Shown here: one piece after another, positions 1-6,152 of the stretch
Layout of the letters: the number at the start of each line of letters is the position of its first letter
Numbering within the stretch: the first letter of the stretch is position 1
NCBI GenBank assembly: GCA_902497065.1
Contig: CABVDH010000037.1
Span: 1 to 11,209 of the forward strand
From: an uncultured Collinsella sp.
GTDB taxonomy: Bacteria > Actinomycetota > Coriobacteriia > Coriobacteriales > Coriobacteriaceae
Reading direction: 5' to 3'
Length of the DNA stretch: 11,209 nucleotides
Notes under the pieces: model-generated
Database searches by the model: none
Seen by the model: only the letters and a program-made list of their open reading frames with translations
What the model was told of the DNA's origin: nothing
Program-made: the position numbers and the translations under genes

Positions 1-644
1 AGCTCCGGCAGCTGGTCGATAATCTTGTCCGCGGCATCCTGGCTAAAGCCAAAGCGCTCCTCGCGCTTGGCAATGACCGTCAGGCCGGCTCGCTTACCCG
101 CGGTAATGCCCGGAACGGAATCCTCAACGCAGCAGCAGCGATTCGCGGGCAGCCCCAGCAGGTCCAGCGCATGCAGGTAGATGTCGGGCTCGGGCTTGCT
201 CTCCTTAAACTGCTCGCCGCTCACCACATACTCAAAGGCATCCGACAGCCCGCATGCGTTGAGCACTTCCTCGATGCTAACCATGGGCGACGAGCTGGCA
301 AGCGCCACGCGAACGCCACGGCGCGGCAGCTCTCGAATCGTATCCACGGCGCCTGGGTTAATCAAAGCCTGATAGTCGCGCGGACGCTTATGAGCCCATT
401 CGTCCCAACGGGCCAACGCTTCCTCGCCAGTAAAATGCCCCTTACCAGCGCGCTCAAACCAATCGACCAGCATATGCAGGAAGAACTGATGCGAGGTACC
501 GACCTGCCCATTCAACTCCTCTTGAGTCAGATTAAGCCCAAGCTCCTTGGCAAACGCGGCAGTCTCGCCCAGGTAGTAATACTCGGTATCGACAATGACG
601 CCGTCCATGTCAAAGATAACGGCGTCGAACGGAAATGCGGACAC
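1..644 (-). CDS. HAD-IA hydrolase, beta-phosphoglucomutase-like (3' end outside window)
   Basis: Reading leftward from a GTG at 644, the protein opens with the HAD nucleophile motif DMDGV near residue 13, preceded by a hydrophobic strand (AVIF). A helical cap follows, then motif II (LASSS), the motif III lysine in KPEPDIY, and the acidic motif IV VEDSVPG. This order and the small alpha-helical cap are typical of the beta-phosphoglucomutase/phosphatase subfamily IA, cytosolic Mg-dependent enzymes acting on sugar phosphates. The substrate cannot be read from the sequence. The GTG start is chosen because AGGGAGG lies 5 nt upstream and the frame is open to the window edge; at least 214 residues are visible, close to the family's usual 215-230, so only a short C-terminus is missing. 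It lies downstream of another HAD gene on the same strand, but a terminator hairpin lies between them. Confidence 0.9.
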   Translation of the reverse strand, partial: MSAFPFDAVIFDMDGVIVDTEYYYLGETAAFAKELGLNLTQEELNGQVGTSHQFFLHMLVDWFERAGKGHFTGEEALARWDEWAHKRPRDYQALINPGAVDTIRELPRRGVRVALASSSPMVSIEEVLNACGLSDAFEYVVSGEQFKESKPEPDIYLHALDLLGLPANRCCCVEDSVPGITAGKRAGLTVIAKREERFGFSQDAADKIIDQLPE

Positions 645-656
645 GGCACCCTCCCT

Positions 657-685
657 AACAAAAGGACGCCCGCGAGCAGGCGCCC
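657..685 (-). terminator. Intrinsic terminator between two HAD genes
   Basis: On the minus strand, GGGCGCCTG (685-677) pairs with CGGGCGTCC (672-664) around a CTCG loop, a 9-bp stem with two G-U pairs, followed directly by TTTTGT. It lies 24 nt beyond the stop of the Cof-type phosphatase gene and only about 6 nt before the ribosome binding site of the next gene. There is no room for a promoter between, so it either ends the upstream transcript with partial read-through or acts as an attenuator of the downstream gene. Confidence 0.75.
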
Positions 686-708
686 GAACCATGCATTAAT
701 CGGCGATT

Positions 709-1551
709 CTAACCCAGCAGCTTATCCAGCGCCACCGCAATACCATCTTCGTTGTTATCGGCGGTCACCATCTGGGCTACAGCCTTAACCTCTTCGACGG
801 CGTTACCCATGGCAACACCGGTGCCGGCCCACTCAATCATGGACTTGTCGTTCTGGCCGTCGCCAAACGATACGACCTCACTGGCATCGATGCCGAGCTT
901 GGGCAGGGCACCCTCGAGTGCGCGGGCCTTGTCGATACCGGGCGCCGTGTACTCAAAGTACCAGTCGGCCGTAAACATGCCCGAAAGCGTCTGCTTAAAG
1001 GGCGCATACATCTCCTCGTAATGCGCCTGCAGGTAGGCCGGATCGCCCGCCGTCAGCAGCTTGTCCACGGGATAAGCATCAGCGACCTCATGCAGGCTCT
1101 CCACCTCGCGAATCTTAAGATCGCACGCGTCGCGCTCATACTTGACGATATTCTTCTGCGAGCCGTCAGGCAGCGTGATCATGCAATGGTACGAGTCCTC
1201 GACGTGCAAATCGCGACCGAGCGAAATCATAGGGATCACGTCAAAATTACGCAGGTGATCAATCAGGCGATGCAATTCGTCGGCAGGCATAGCCTGATCG
1301 AACAGCACCTCGTCGGTCTGGGCATCGACGACGTGTGCGCCGTTAAAGGCCACCAGCAGACCGTCATGGTTTTGAAGGTCGAGCTCTTGCGCCAAGGCGT
1401 GCAGCCCCCATGCGGGACGGCCCGAAGCCAAAATGAGCTTAATGCCCGACTCCTGCGCCGCGAGCAGCTTCTCGCGCGTACGCGGGCTAATCACTTTCTG
1501 ATCGTTGGTGAGCGTACCGTCGATATCCATCGCGATGGCTTTGATTGCCAT
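709..1551 (-). CDS. Cof-type HAD-IIB sugar-phosphate phosphatase
   Basis: The 280-aa product has the HAD nucleophile motif MDIDGTLT at residues 8-15 (D9 nucleophile, D11 acid/base), motif II LASGRP at 41-46, a large central alpha/beta cap, a GIDKARAL segment carrying the motif III lysine, and motif IV SFGDGQND followed by GVAMGNA. This order and length match the Cof/YidA family of cytosolic phosphatases that dephosphorylate sugar phosphates and related metabolites. Substrate specificity in this family is broad and cannot be assigned. The start at 1551 is preferred over an upstream in-frame ATG at 1602 because GGGAGG lies 5 nt before it and the protein then begins, as in relatives, a few residues before the first motif. 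The gene follows deoC after a 149-nt gap and is followed by a terminator. A weak TATGAT -10-like hexamer lies at 1594-1589 with no convincing -35. Confidence 0.92.
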   Translation of the reverse strand: MAIKAIAMDIDGTLTNDQKVISPRTREKLLAAQESGIKLILASGRPAWGLHALAQELDLQNHDGLLVAFNGAHVVDAQTDEVLFDQAMPADELHRLIDHLRNFDVIPMISLGRDLHVEDSYHCMITLPDGSQKNIVKYERDACDLKIREVESLHEVADAYPVDKLLTAGDPAYLQAHYEEMYAPFKQTLSGMFTADWYFEYTAPGIDKARALEGALPKLGIDASEVVSFGDGQNDKSMIEWAGTGVAMGNAVEEVKAVAQMVTADNNEDGIAVALDKLLG

Positions 1552-1623
1552 ATATGCCTCCCTGTCATTGAACAACCTTGTCTGAGCCATCATACAGAAC
1601 ACCCATCGCGACTCCGTTTACAA

Positions 1624-1647
1624 CGGGAAAAATGTCATATTGTCCCG
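1624..1647. promoter_or_regulatory. Short inverted repeat between deoC and Cof-type gene
   Basis: CGGGA (1624-1628) and TCCCG (1643-1647) are perfect 5-bp arms around a 14-nt AT-rich centre, about 75 bp upstream of the Cof-type gene start. The T-rich centre and lack of a T-run after the second arm argue against an ordinary deoC terminator. It could be an operator, or chance. Confidence 0.25.
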
Positions 1648-1700
1648 AACATGAACGGCGTGTGGTCGTGAAGCTTTATCGCTCAGGTCAAATACGTCTG

Positions 1701-2375
1701 CTAGCGACGCTCATCCGTCGGTGTGCCCTCGACGATCGCGATGCCCGCCGATGCACCTAACGCGCTGGCGCCGGCCTCGATGAATGCGCAAGCCTCTTCG
1801 TAATTATGGATACCGCCCGCCGCCTTGATTGCCACGGCATCGCCGAGCACCTCGTGCATCAGCCGCACGTCCTCGAGCTTAGCACCGCCAAAGCTTCTGC
1901 CAGTCGATGTCTTAAGGAATCCCGGCTTGGCCTCCAGCGCGATCTCGCATACACGGCGCTTGGCGGCGTCGTCGCCGTCCAGTTTGCACATCTCGACGAT
2001 CACCTTGTCAGTGATGCCATGCGCGCGACAAAAATCAGCAATGGTAGTCATCTCGCGCTCGATGGCATCAAAATCGCGGTTCTCAACCGACTCCTGATTC
2101 AAAACGTAGTCAATCTCGGTAAAGCCACACGCAGCGTATTCCTCAAACCTCGCAAGCTTCTCCTCAAGCGTCATAGTGCCCTGGGGAAAGTCGATAGCGC
2201 CGGCAAGGATGATGTCAGAGCCCTCGAGCATGGCGCGGCCCGTCTCGTACTCCTGCAGGTTCGCAAATACGCAGCGAAAGTTGTACTTTAACGCCTTCTC
2301 GACATACTGCTCAAACGTGTCCTCGGGGGCATCGATATAGTCGATGTATTTATTGATGGGTTTGGCAAGCGTCAT
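1701..2375 (-). CDS. deoC: Deoxyribose-phosphate aldolase
   Basis: The 224-aa product matches DeoC, a cytosolic class I aldolase that cleaves 2-deoxyribose-5-phosphate to glyceraldehyde-3-phosphate and acetaldehyde in deoxynucleoside breakdown. The expected active-site pieces are present in order: EIDYVLN with aspartate D89, FLKTSTG with the Schiff-base lysine K155, and IKAAGGI with the second lysine K184, followed by the glycine-rich phosphate-binding end (GASALGASAG). Length is normal for the bacterial family. The start at 2375 is chosen because AAGGAGG lies 6 nt upstream; an open extension to 2555 has no homology-like content and no such site. No other nucleoside-catabolism gene is adjacent; downstream lie two HAD phosphatases, which could act on sugar phosphates. 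Three inverted repeats upstream suggest regulation by a repressor or leader structure. Confidence 0.93.
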   Translation of the reverse strand: MTLAKPINKYIDYIDAPEDTFEQYVEKALKYNFRCVFANLQEYETGRAMLEGSDIILAGAIDFPQGTMTLEEKLARFEEYAACGFTEIDYVLNQESVENRDFDAIEREMTTIADFCRAHGITDKVIVEMCKLDGDDAAKRRVCEIALEAKPGFLKTSTGRSFGGAKLEDVRLMHEVLGDAVAIKAAGGIHNYEEACAFIEAGASALGASAGIAIVEGTPTDERR

Positions 2376-2409
2376 GCTGGGCCTCCTTGTTCGGGGCTGA
2401 CAACCGATT

Positions 2410-2433
2410 CGTGGTTTCACGCGAAAAACCACG
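2410..2433. promoter_or_regulatory. Perfect 8-bp inverted repeat upstream of deoC (candidate operator)
   Basis: CGTGGTTT (2410-2417) and AAACCACG (2426-2433) are exact reverse complements separated by 8 nt. The repeat lies 35 bp before the deoC start, so it would be in the promoter or 5' leader. No T-run follows in the deoC direction, which makes an operator more likely than a terminator. The regulator is not identifiable. Confidence 0.45.
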
Positions 2434-2494
2434 TTCAATGTACGCCCGGCATGCAAGGACAGCGTCCGCATTCCGACAAGTGGTATGAAATTAG

Positions 2495-2514
2495 CCGTAA
2501 ACGTATATTTACGG
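2495..2514. promoter_or_regulatory. Inverted repeat CCGTAAA/TTTACGG upstream of deoC
   Basis: CCGTAAA (2495-2501) and TTTACGG (2508-2514) are perfect 7-bp arms with a 6-nt centre, about 120 bp upstream of deoC. The AT-rich surroundings (CATACC, TAATTT on the minus strand) are compatible with a promoter, but no clear -35/-10 pair can be assigned. The site could be a repressor or activator site. Confidence 0.4.
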
Positions 2515-2535
2515 ACAGCGAATGGCACCGCATGC

Positions 2536-2557
2536 GGATGCCGACAGCAAGGCATCC
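2536..2557. promoter_or_regulatory. Inverted repeat GGATGCC/GGCATCC upstream of deoC
   Basis: GGATGCC (2536-2542) and GGCATCC (2551-2557) form a perfect 7-bp stem with an 8-nt loop. No T-run follows on either strand, so it is not an obvious terminator. It is the third inverted repeat in this non-coding stretch. Confidence 0.35.
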
Positions 2558-2591
2558 CCCCTCAATACACCCTCATGCCCATTTAAATAGC

Positions 2592-2625
2592 AAGGGGCCC
2601 GTATCTGTTGGGATGCGGGCCCCTT
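2592..2625 (-). terminator. Strong hairpin terminator, left copy (displaced pgi terminator)
   Basis: AAGGGGCCCG with its complement CGGGCCCCTT forms the base of a stem of about 15 bp (2592-2606 with 2611-2625) and a GTTG loop. On the minus strand it is followed by GCTATTTAAAT. It closely resembles the hairpin at 6095-6124 behind intact pgi (28 of 33 positions match) and sits next to a copy of the pgi 3' end. No complete gene now reads into it, so it looks like the terminator left behind when the central block was inserted. Confidence 0.7.
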
Positions 2626-2649
2626 TCGGCCATGACCTATCTCAGCAAC

Positions 2650-2684
2650 AAAGACTACTTGCGGCGAGCGCGGTAGAACTCGAT
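2650..2684 (-). repeat. Duplicate of the pgi 3' end (candidate attachment-site half)
   Basis: These 35 bp match 6153-6187, the last codons and stop of pgi, at 33 of 35 positions (differences at 2661 and 2665). Read on the minus strand they encode IEFYRARRK and a TAG stop, against IEFYRAHRK in intact pgi. The similarity ends abruptly to the right, where an in-frame stop lies only a few codons upstream, so this is a fragment and not a gene. It and the right-hand copy bound the oppositely oriented three-gene block. Confidence 0.75.
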
Positions 2685-2775
2685 CGCACTATCTTATCCG
2701 AGCCGGGGCACGTTCGCACAGCGCGCGTATGACGGTTGCAAAACCACCCCATTTGAAACAAAGACAAAAAAGTAC

Positions 2776-2831
2776 TTGCAAAGACGCGTTCCGACATATA
2801 AGTTGATAAAAGACCGCCGTTGCGGTTTTAA
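2776..2831 (+). promoter_or_regulatory. Candidate promoter(s) of the three-gene block
   Basis: TTGCAA (2776-2781) is followed by TATAAG (2797-2802, 15-nt spacer) or TAAGTT (2799-2804, 17-nt spacer). A second pair, TTGATA (2803-2808) and TTTTAA (2826-2831), has a 17-nt spacer. The sequence is much richer in A/T than its surroundings. A small stem, ACCGC/GCGGT followed by TTTT at 2812-2829, overlaps the second pair. Transcription from here would give a leader of about 310 nt. Confidence 0.4.
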
Positions 2832-2935
2832 GTAGATCGAGCATATTCAGTTTCAGTTTTCAGCGTGTAAGAGAAGGAAGATCGGCAAAGTACAACCCCA
2901 AACACAATGACAACTTAATGAGGTAACTGCCACAT

Positions 2936-3030
2936 GTGAGGCACCCAGGGCATTGCTGTCTCGATTTTGAGCACGATGCCTTCCGCCTTGCATGGGCCGT
3001 TCCATCCCGCCCCTGCAGCAACTGCCTCAC
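2936..3030 (+). ncRNA. Possible structured leader RNA (three-way junction)
   Basis: Three helices fit together without conflict. P1 is GTGAGGCA (2936-2943) with TGCCTCAC (3023-3030), 8 perfect pairs. P2 is 2947-2957 with 2970-2982, 11 pairs with a 2-nt bulge and a 12-nt loop. P3 is 2988-2997 with 3009-3018, 9 pairs with one mismatch and an 11-nt loop. It lies in the leader of the three-gene block, about 120 nt before the first start codon, and no protein-coding reading is convincing. I do not recognise it as a known riboswitch class. It could be a cis-acting element, an independent small RNA or a chance fold. Confidence 0.35.
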
Positions 3031-3064
3031 GGGCTCATTGAAAACCGCATAGCACCCCAACGTC

Positions 3065-3096
3065 AGCACATCACCCACAGCAAGCACATCACCCAC
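3065..3096 (+). repeat. Short tandem repeat in a G-poor leader
   Basis: The 14-mer AGCACATCACCCAC occurs at 3065-3078 and again at 3083-3096 (18-nt period), with a decayed third unit around 3102-3110. The stretch from about 3050 to 3125 is nearly free of G on the plus strand and so should stay single-stranded in RNA. It may keep the ribosome site open or bind a factor. Confidence 0.45.
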
Positions 3097-3147
3097 GACA
3101 ACCAACACATCAACAAACAGCACGAACATCAACCGATTGGAGAAGCT

Positions 3148-4038
3148 ATGACAAACCACCGCATTAAAGACGGCAATAAGGGAAGCGTCCTCGATGCCCG
3201 CATTGAGCGAGCATATGCAAACGAATATGACGCCGCCTTTGCCGCCGCGACCATCAAGAACTACGCGTCGCTACCGCTCGCGACGATCTTGGCCGACCAC
3301 CCTCAACTGCTGAAGCGCTGCACAAAGATCATGGGCGACCCCGACATTCGCAAGCTGACAGACCCCTATGCCCCAAAACGCGACAACGATTCGTACGTTC
3401 TTACCGTAGGCTGCCTAGCCCATATGCTTACGGCGCTCGACACGAAACTCAAGCTCGAATGGGAACCCGACGAGCGTCATGAACTCGAAAGCAAGCGGAA
3501 CACCCTGCGCACCGCACTGTTCCTTCCGTTGGACGGCCTCAAGCGCTGCAACGTCGAGCTCAATACACAGGCGCGGCAAAAGCCCGGGACCACAGGGCAG
3601 AAAACTCCAAGACCCCATGCAGCCATCGTCGACCGCAACCGATATAACCGCATGACCGCGCATTTTTCCGCCGAGGGAGCAGCCGTAAGGACGCTGATCG
3701 ACCTGCTGTGCCTCCTGAGCATCAACGAGCTATTTGAGGGCTATCTCGCCCTTGTTCCCGCGACGGCACCCAAGTCGGTAGCAAAGATCATCGAGACCTG
3801 CAGACGCCAGTTTGAGCGCCATCGCAATGGCAGCGAGATGAACGCCAGCATCGCGCAGTACTACGCGGCTCATTACAAAAATGACGGATGTGCCCCTGTC
3901 GAGCATCAGCTGCGGCTCGCCTACACCACGCCCACCGCAACGCTCCATCGCTTTGGAGCCCTTGGCGTTTGCGAGCCGCACGAACAGGCAGCCTGCCCCA
4001 CAACCGAGCTCGATCTCAGGCTCGGGCGAACCCTGTAG
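3148..4038 (+). CDS. Unrecognised 296-aa protein, first gene of the three-gene block
   Basis: I do not recognise a family. The protein is soluble-looking and mostly helical, with no signal peptide or membrane segment. Visible features are a charged N-terminus, a helical first half (residues 13-135), a basic Pro/Gly-rich linker (about 141-168: QKPGTTGQKTPRP), and a second helical part with a hydrophobic helix LIDLLCLLSINELFEGYLALV at 183-203 and a basic helix AKIIETCRRQFERHR at 212-226. Six cysteines are scattered without a zinc-finger pattern. The ATG at 3148 is chosen because GGAGAA lies just upstream; an in-frame ATG at 2992 has no ribosome site and would encode a His/Gln-rich stretch from the repeated leader. 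A 63-nt gap with a 6-bp GCCCGC/GCGGGC hairpin (4038-4059) separates it from the protease gene, so co-transcription is likely. It could be an adaptor or substrate of the downstream pair. Confidence 0.8.
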   Translation: MTNHRIKDGNKGSVLDARIERAYANEYDAAFAAATIKNYASLPLATILADHPQLLKRCTKIMGDPDIRKLTDPYAPKRDNDSYVLTVGCLAHMLTALDTKLKLEWEPDERHELESKRNTLRTALFLPLDGLKRCNVELNTQARQKPGTTGQKTPRPHAAIVDRNRYNRMTAHFSAEGAAVRTLIDLLCLLSINELFEGYLALVPATAPKSVAKIIETCRRQFERHRNGSEMNASIAQYYAAHYKNDGCAPVEHQLRLAYTTPTATLHRFGALGVCEPHEQAACPTTELDLRLGRTL

Positions 4039-4101
4039 CCCGCCAGCCCCTCCGCGGGCAACAATCCTATTCCACAACACAACCAACAGAAAGGAGTCCT
4101 C

Positions 4102-4719
4102 ATGGACACCAATCATTCCCCCATCATCAGCCCCCTCACCATGCGTGAATCCGCCCGAGGTATCACGCTCACCAGCATTTACGATGAGATGCTCGCCCGT
4201 CGCGAGCTCTCCGTCATGGGAAACATCGAAACCCCGATGGCCCACGACCTATGCCAGCAGATCCGCCTGCTCGATGCCACCGACCCCAGCCGCCCCATCA
4301 CCATATTTGTCGCCAGCGCCGGCGGAAGCGTGCGATCGGGTCTTGCGATCTATGACGCCATGCGCCTCGCATCGTGCCCCATCCGCACCGTCTGCCTGGA
4401 ATTCGCCGCGTCCATGGGCGCCGTGATCTTTATGGGCGGCGACGATCGCCGTATGGCGCCCCATGCAGAGCTCATGATTCACGACCCGCTGATCCCCCAG
4501 GGGGCAGGCGGCTCGGCACTTGCGCTGCAGGAAACCAGCCGGCGTCTCATGCAGACCCGCAAGACCCTCACGCAAATCCTCTCGGACCGCAGCGGCCTCA
4601 CGCCCAAGCGCATCCAGTCCCTCACTGCAAAAGACACCTACCTTTCGGCCGAGCGCGCCGTCGAGCTCGGCTTTGCCCACGAAATCCTCTCGACCACCAA
4701 GGAGGTCGCCCATGTCTAA
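4102..4719 (+). CDS. ClpP-like serine peptidase
   Basis: The 205-aa product aligns along its whole length with ClpP, the self-compartmentalised cytosolic serine protease. RGITLTSIYDEMLARRELSV matches the ClpP N-terminal region. The GGSVRSGLAIYDAM segment (74-87) is the substrate-binding strand. The catalytic serine is S104 in AASMGA, the histidine H127 in MIHDP, and the aspartate D178 in AKDTYLSA, so the triad is complete. The QGAGGSALALQET region is the handle helix that joins two heptamer rings. AAAGGAG lies 5 nt before the ATG. The sequence differs from housekeeping ClpP (FAASMGAVIF, IHDPLIPQGAGG), so it is a specialised paralogue. No Clp ATPase is adjacent; instead its last 8 nt overlap the start of a VirD4-like ATPase gene, implying coupled translation. 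A phage-type maturation protease is an alternative, but no phage genes are nearby. Confidence 0.9.
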   Translation: MDTNHSPIISPLTMRESARGITLTSIYDEMLARRELSVMGNIETPMAHDLCQQIRLLDATDPSRPITIFVASAGGSVRSGLAIYDAMRLASCPIRTVCLEFAASMGAVIFMGGDDRRMAPHAELMIHDPLIPQGAGGSALALQETSRRLMQTRKTLTQILSDRSGLTPKRIQSLTAKDTYLSAERAVELGFAHEILSTTKEVAHV

Positions 4720-6016
4720 CCTCGCCAGCCGCCTCGCCGCATCTGAGTCCGCATCGTCCACCATCCTCGCTAAGGATCGAACGCTTTCCTGCGACACTCG
4801 CCAAACGGGACTCAACAACAACGCACTTGTGATCGGCCCCTCGGGAGCCGGCAAGACCCGAAACGTCCTCAAGCCCAACCTGCTGCAAATGAACGCAAGC
4901 TACATCGTGCTCGACACCAAAGGCACGCTCTGTCGCGAAGTGGGACCCGTGCTGGCAGCCCACGGTTACCGCGTGCAATGTCTCAACTTCGCCGACCTCA
5001 ACACCGTCCCGGCCCTTGCGCCCGGCATCGAGCGCTGCGGCTACAACCCCCTGAGGCACATTCGTCGCAAGGCGGACGGCAGGCCCAACCAGCAGGACAT
5101 CCTCTCGGTGGCAAAGGCCATCTGCCCCATCGAGGACAACAACCAGCCTTTTTGGGATCATGCGGCGGCAAACCTGCTGTCGTGTCTTATCGCCTACGTC
5201 ACCGAACAGCTACCCGCCGACGAGCAGACGATCAGCTCGGTCATCAAGCTGATCGAGCACCTGCAGGACGGTGCCACGGGTCGATTGTTTGACGACCTGA
5301 TCACGACCGACCCCCAAAGCTATGCCCTCTCGCTATGGCGGCGCTACGCCATTACGCAAAATGCCGAGCGCATGCACGCGAGCATCGTCGGCATCCTTGC
5401 CGAAAAGGTCATGTGTCTGGGATTCGACGGTGCGGCACAGCTCTATCGTGAGTGCCATCAGGTGGACTTCGCTTCCATGGGACACACCCCCTACGCCCTG
5501 TTTGTAACCGTGAGCGATATTGACCGCAATCTCGATCCGCTGACCGGCCTCTTTATTTCGCAGGCGTTTATGGGCCTCATTCGTGAGGCCGATAGGCAGC
5601 CCGACGGCAGCCTGCCCGTGCCCGTGCGCTTTATGCTCGATGACTTCGCAAATCTGCAGATCCCCCAGATCGACAACGTGCTCTCGATTATCCGAAGCCG
5701 CAACATCTGGGCAACGCTGCTGCTGCAGTCGACCAACCAGCTCGATGCGCTCTATGGCGAGGCACGCGCACGCTCCATCATGGGCAACTGCGACACGCAT
5801 CTGGTGCTGGCGTTCCAGGATCCCGAGAGTGCCCGGGTGTTTTCCGACCGCGCTGACGCGCTGCCCAGCACGCTCATGGCGACGCCGATTGATCGCTCGT
5901 GGCTCTTTGTACGCGGTCGCACTCCCGAACAGGTCGAGCGCTTTAGGCTCGAAGACCATCCGCTCTACGGGGAGCTGCCCGAGGCGCAGCGAGGCCATGC
6001 GGAGGCCGAGATCTAG
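4712..6016 (+). CDS. VirD4/TraG-like P-loop ATPase, short soluble form
   Basis: The 434-aa product has Walker A GPSGAGKT at 42-49, the coupling-protein signature VLDTKG at 66-71, YNPL at 111-114, PFWDHAAANLL at 146-156, a Walker B-like FMLDDFANL at 307-315, the sensor-like LLLQSTNQLDALYG at 336-349, and GNCDTHLVLAFQD at 358-370. These are the hallmarks of hexameric type IV coupling proteins that pump DNA or protein during conjugation. Unlike typical members (about 550-700 aa), it lacks the N-terminal membrane helices and begins only about 40 residues before Walker A, so it should be cytosolic. The usual Walker B DEF reads DDF. The start at 4712 is set by AAGGAGG 6 nt upstream and overlaps the protease stop by 8 nt. 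No relaxase or other transfer gene is present, so ordinary conjugation is unlikely from this block alone. Confidence 0.88.
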   Translation: MSNLASRLAASESASSTILAKDRTLSCDTRQTGLNNNALVIGPSGAGKTRNVLKPNLLQMNASYIVLDTKGTLCREVGPVLAAHGYRVQCLNFADLNTVPALAPGIERCGYNPLRHIRRKADGRPNQQDILSVAKAICPIEDNNQPFWDHAAANLLSCLIAYVTEQLPADEQTISSVIKLIEHLQDGATGRLFDDLITTDPQSYALSLWRRYAITQNAERMHASIVGILAEKVMCLGFDGAAQLYRECHQVDFASMGHTPYALFVTVSDIDRNLDPLTGLFISQAFMGLIREADRQPDGSLPVPVRFMLDDFANLQIPQIDNVLSIIRSRNIWATLLLQSTNQLDALYGEARARSIMGNCDTHLVLAFQDPESARVFSDRADALPSTLMATPIDRSWLFVRGRTPEQVERFRLEDHPLYGELPEAQRGHAEAEI

Positions 6017-6094
6017 GCGCAGGGTTCTCGCAGCGCGCGTCGCCCCGGCGATGTTCCACAAAGGCCGTGCGCCCCGGGACCACGGCAAAGCAAA

Positions 6095-6124
6095 GGGGCC
6101 CGCATCCGATAGGATACGGGCCCC
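6095..6124 (-). terminator. Terminator of pgi, right copy
   Basis: GGGGCCCG (6095-6102) pairs with CGGGCCCC (6117-6124), and ATCC/GGAT extends the stem beyond one mismatch to a GATA loop. On the minus strand it is followed by TTTGCTTTG, so it ends pgi. It lacks a T-run on the plus strand but is palindromic enough to slow transcription of the convergent ATPase gene as well. A second hairpin, GCCGTG/CACGGC at 6064-6086, lies just beyond. Confidence 0.75.
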
Positions 6125-6152
6125 TGACTATAAGGCGCGATGCGTTAACAGC

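Noticed and set aside
2376..2555. Extension of deoC to 2555
   Set aside because: It would add 60 residues absent from DeoC proteins and cross two inverted repeats; the 2375 start has a strong ribosome site.
3065..3110. CRISPR-like short repeats
   Set aside because: Only two exact 14-mers with 4-nt gaps; no spacer-length intervals and no cas genes.
2992..3147. Upstream extension of the first block gene to an ATG at 2992
   Set aside because: No ribosome site at 2992, the extension lies in the possible structured RNA and repeats, and GGAGAA precedes the ATG at 3148.
2685..3147. tRNA gene as integration target or an integrase gene in the island
   Set aside because: No cloverleaf with a TTCRA arm and no recombinase motif could be found in any frame of the block.
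2860..3159. 99-codon minus-strand open frame across the leader
   Set aside because: Starts with a GTG lacking a ribosome site, and its sequence reads as a Val/Leu-rich artefact of the G-poor repeated leader.
4520..4711. N-terminal extension of the VirD4-like gene
   Set aside because: It runs inside the protease gene in another frame; AAGGAGG before 4712 marks the real start.
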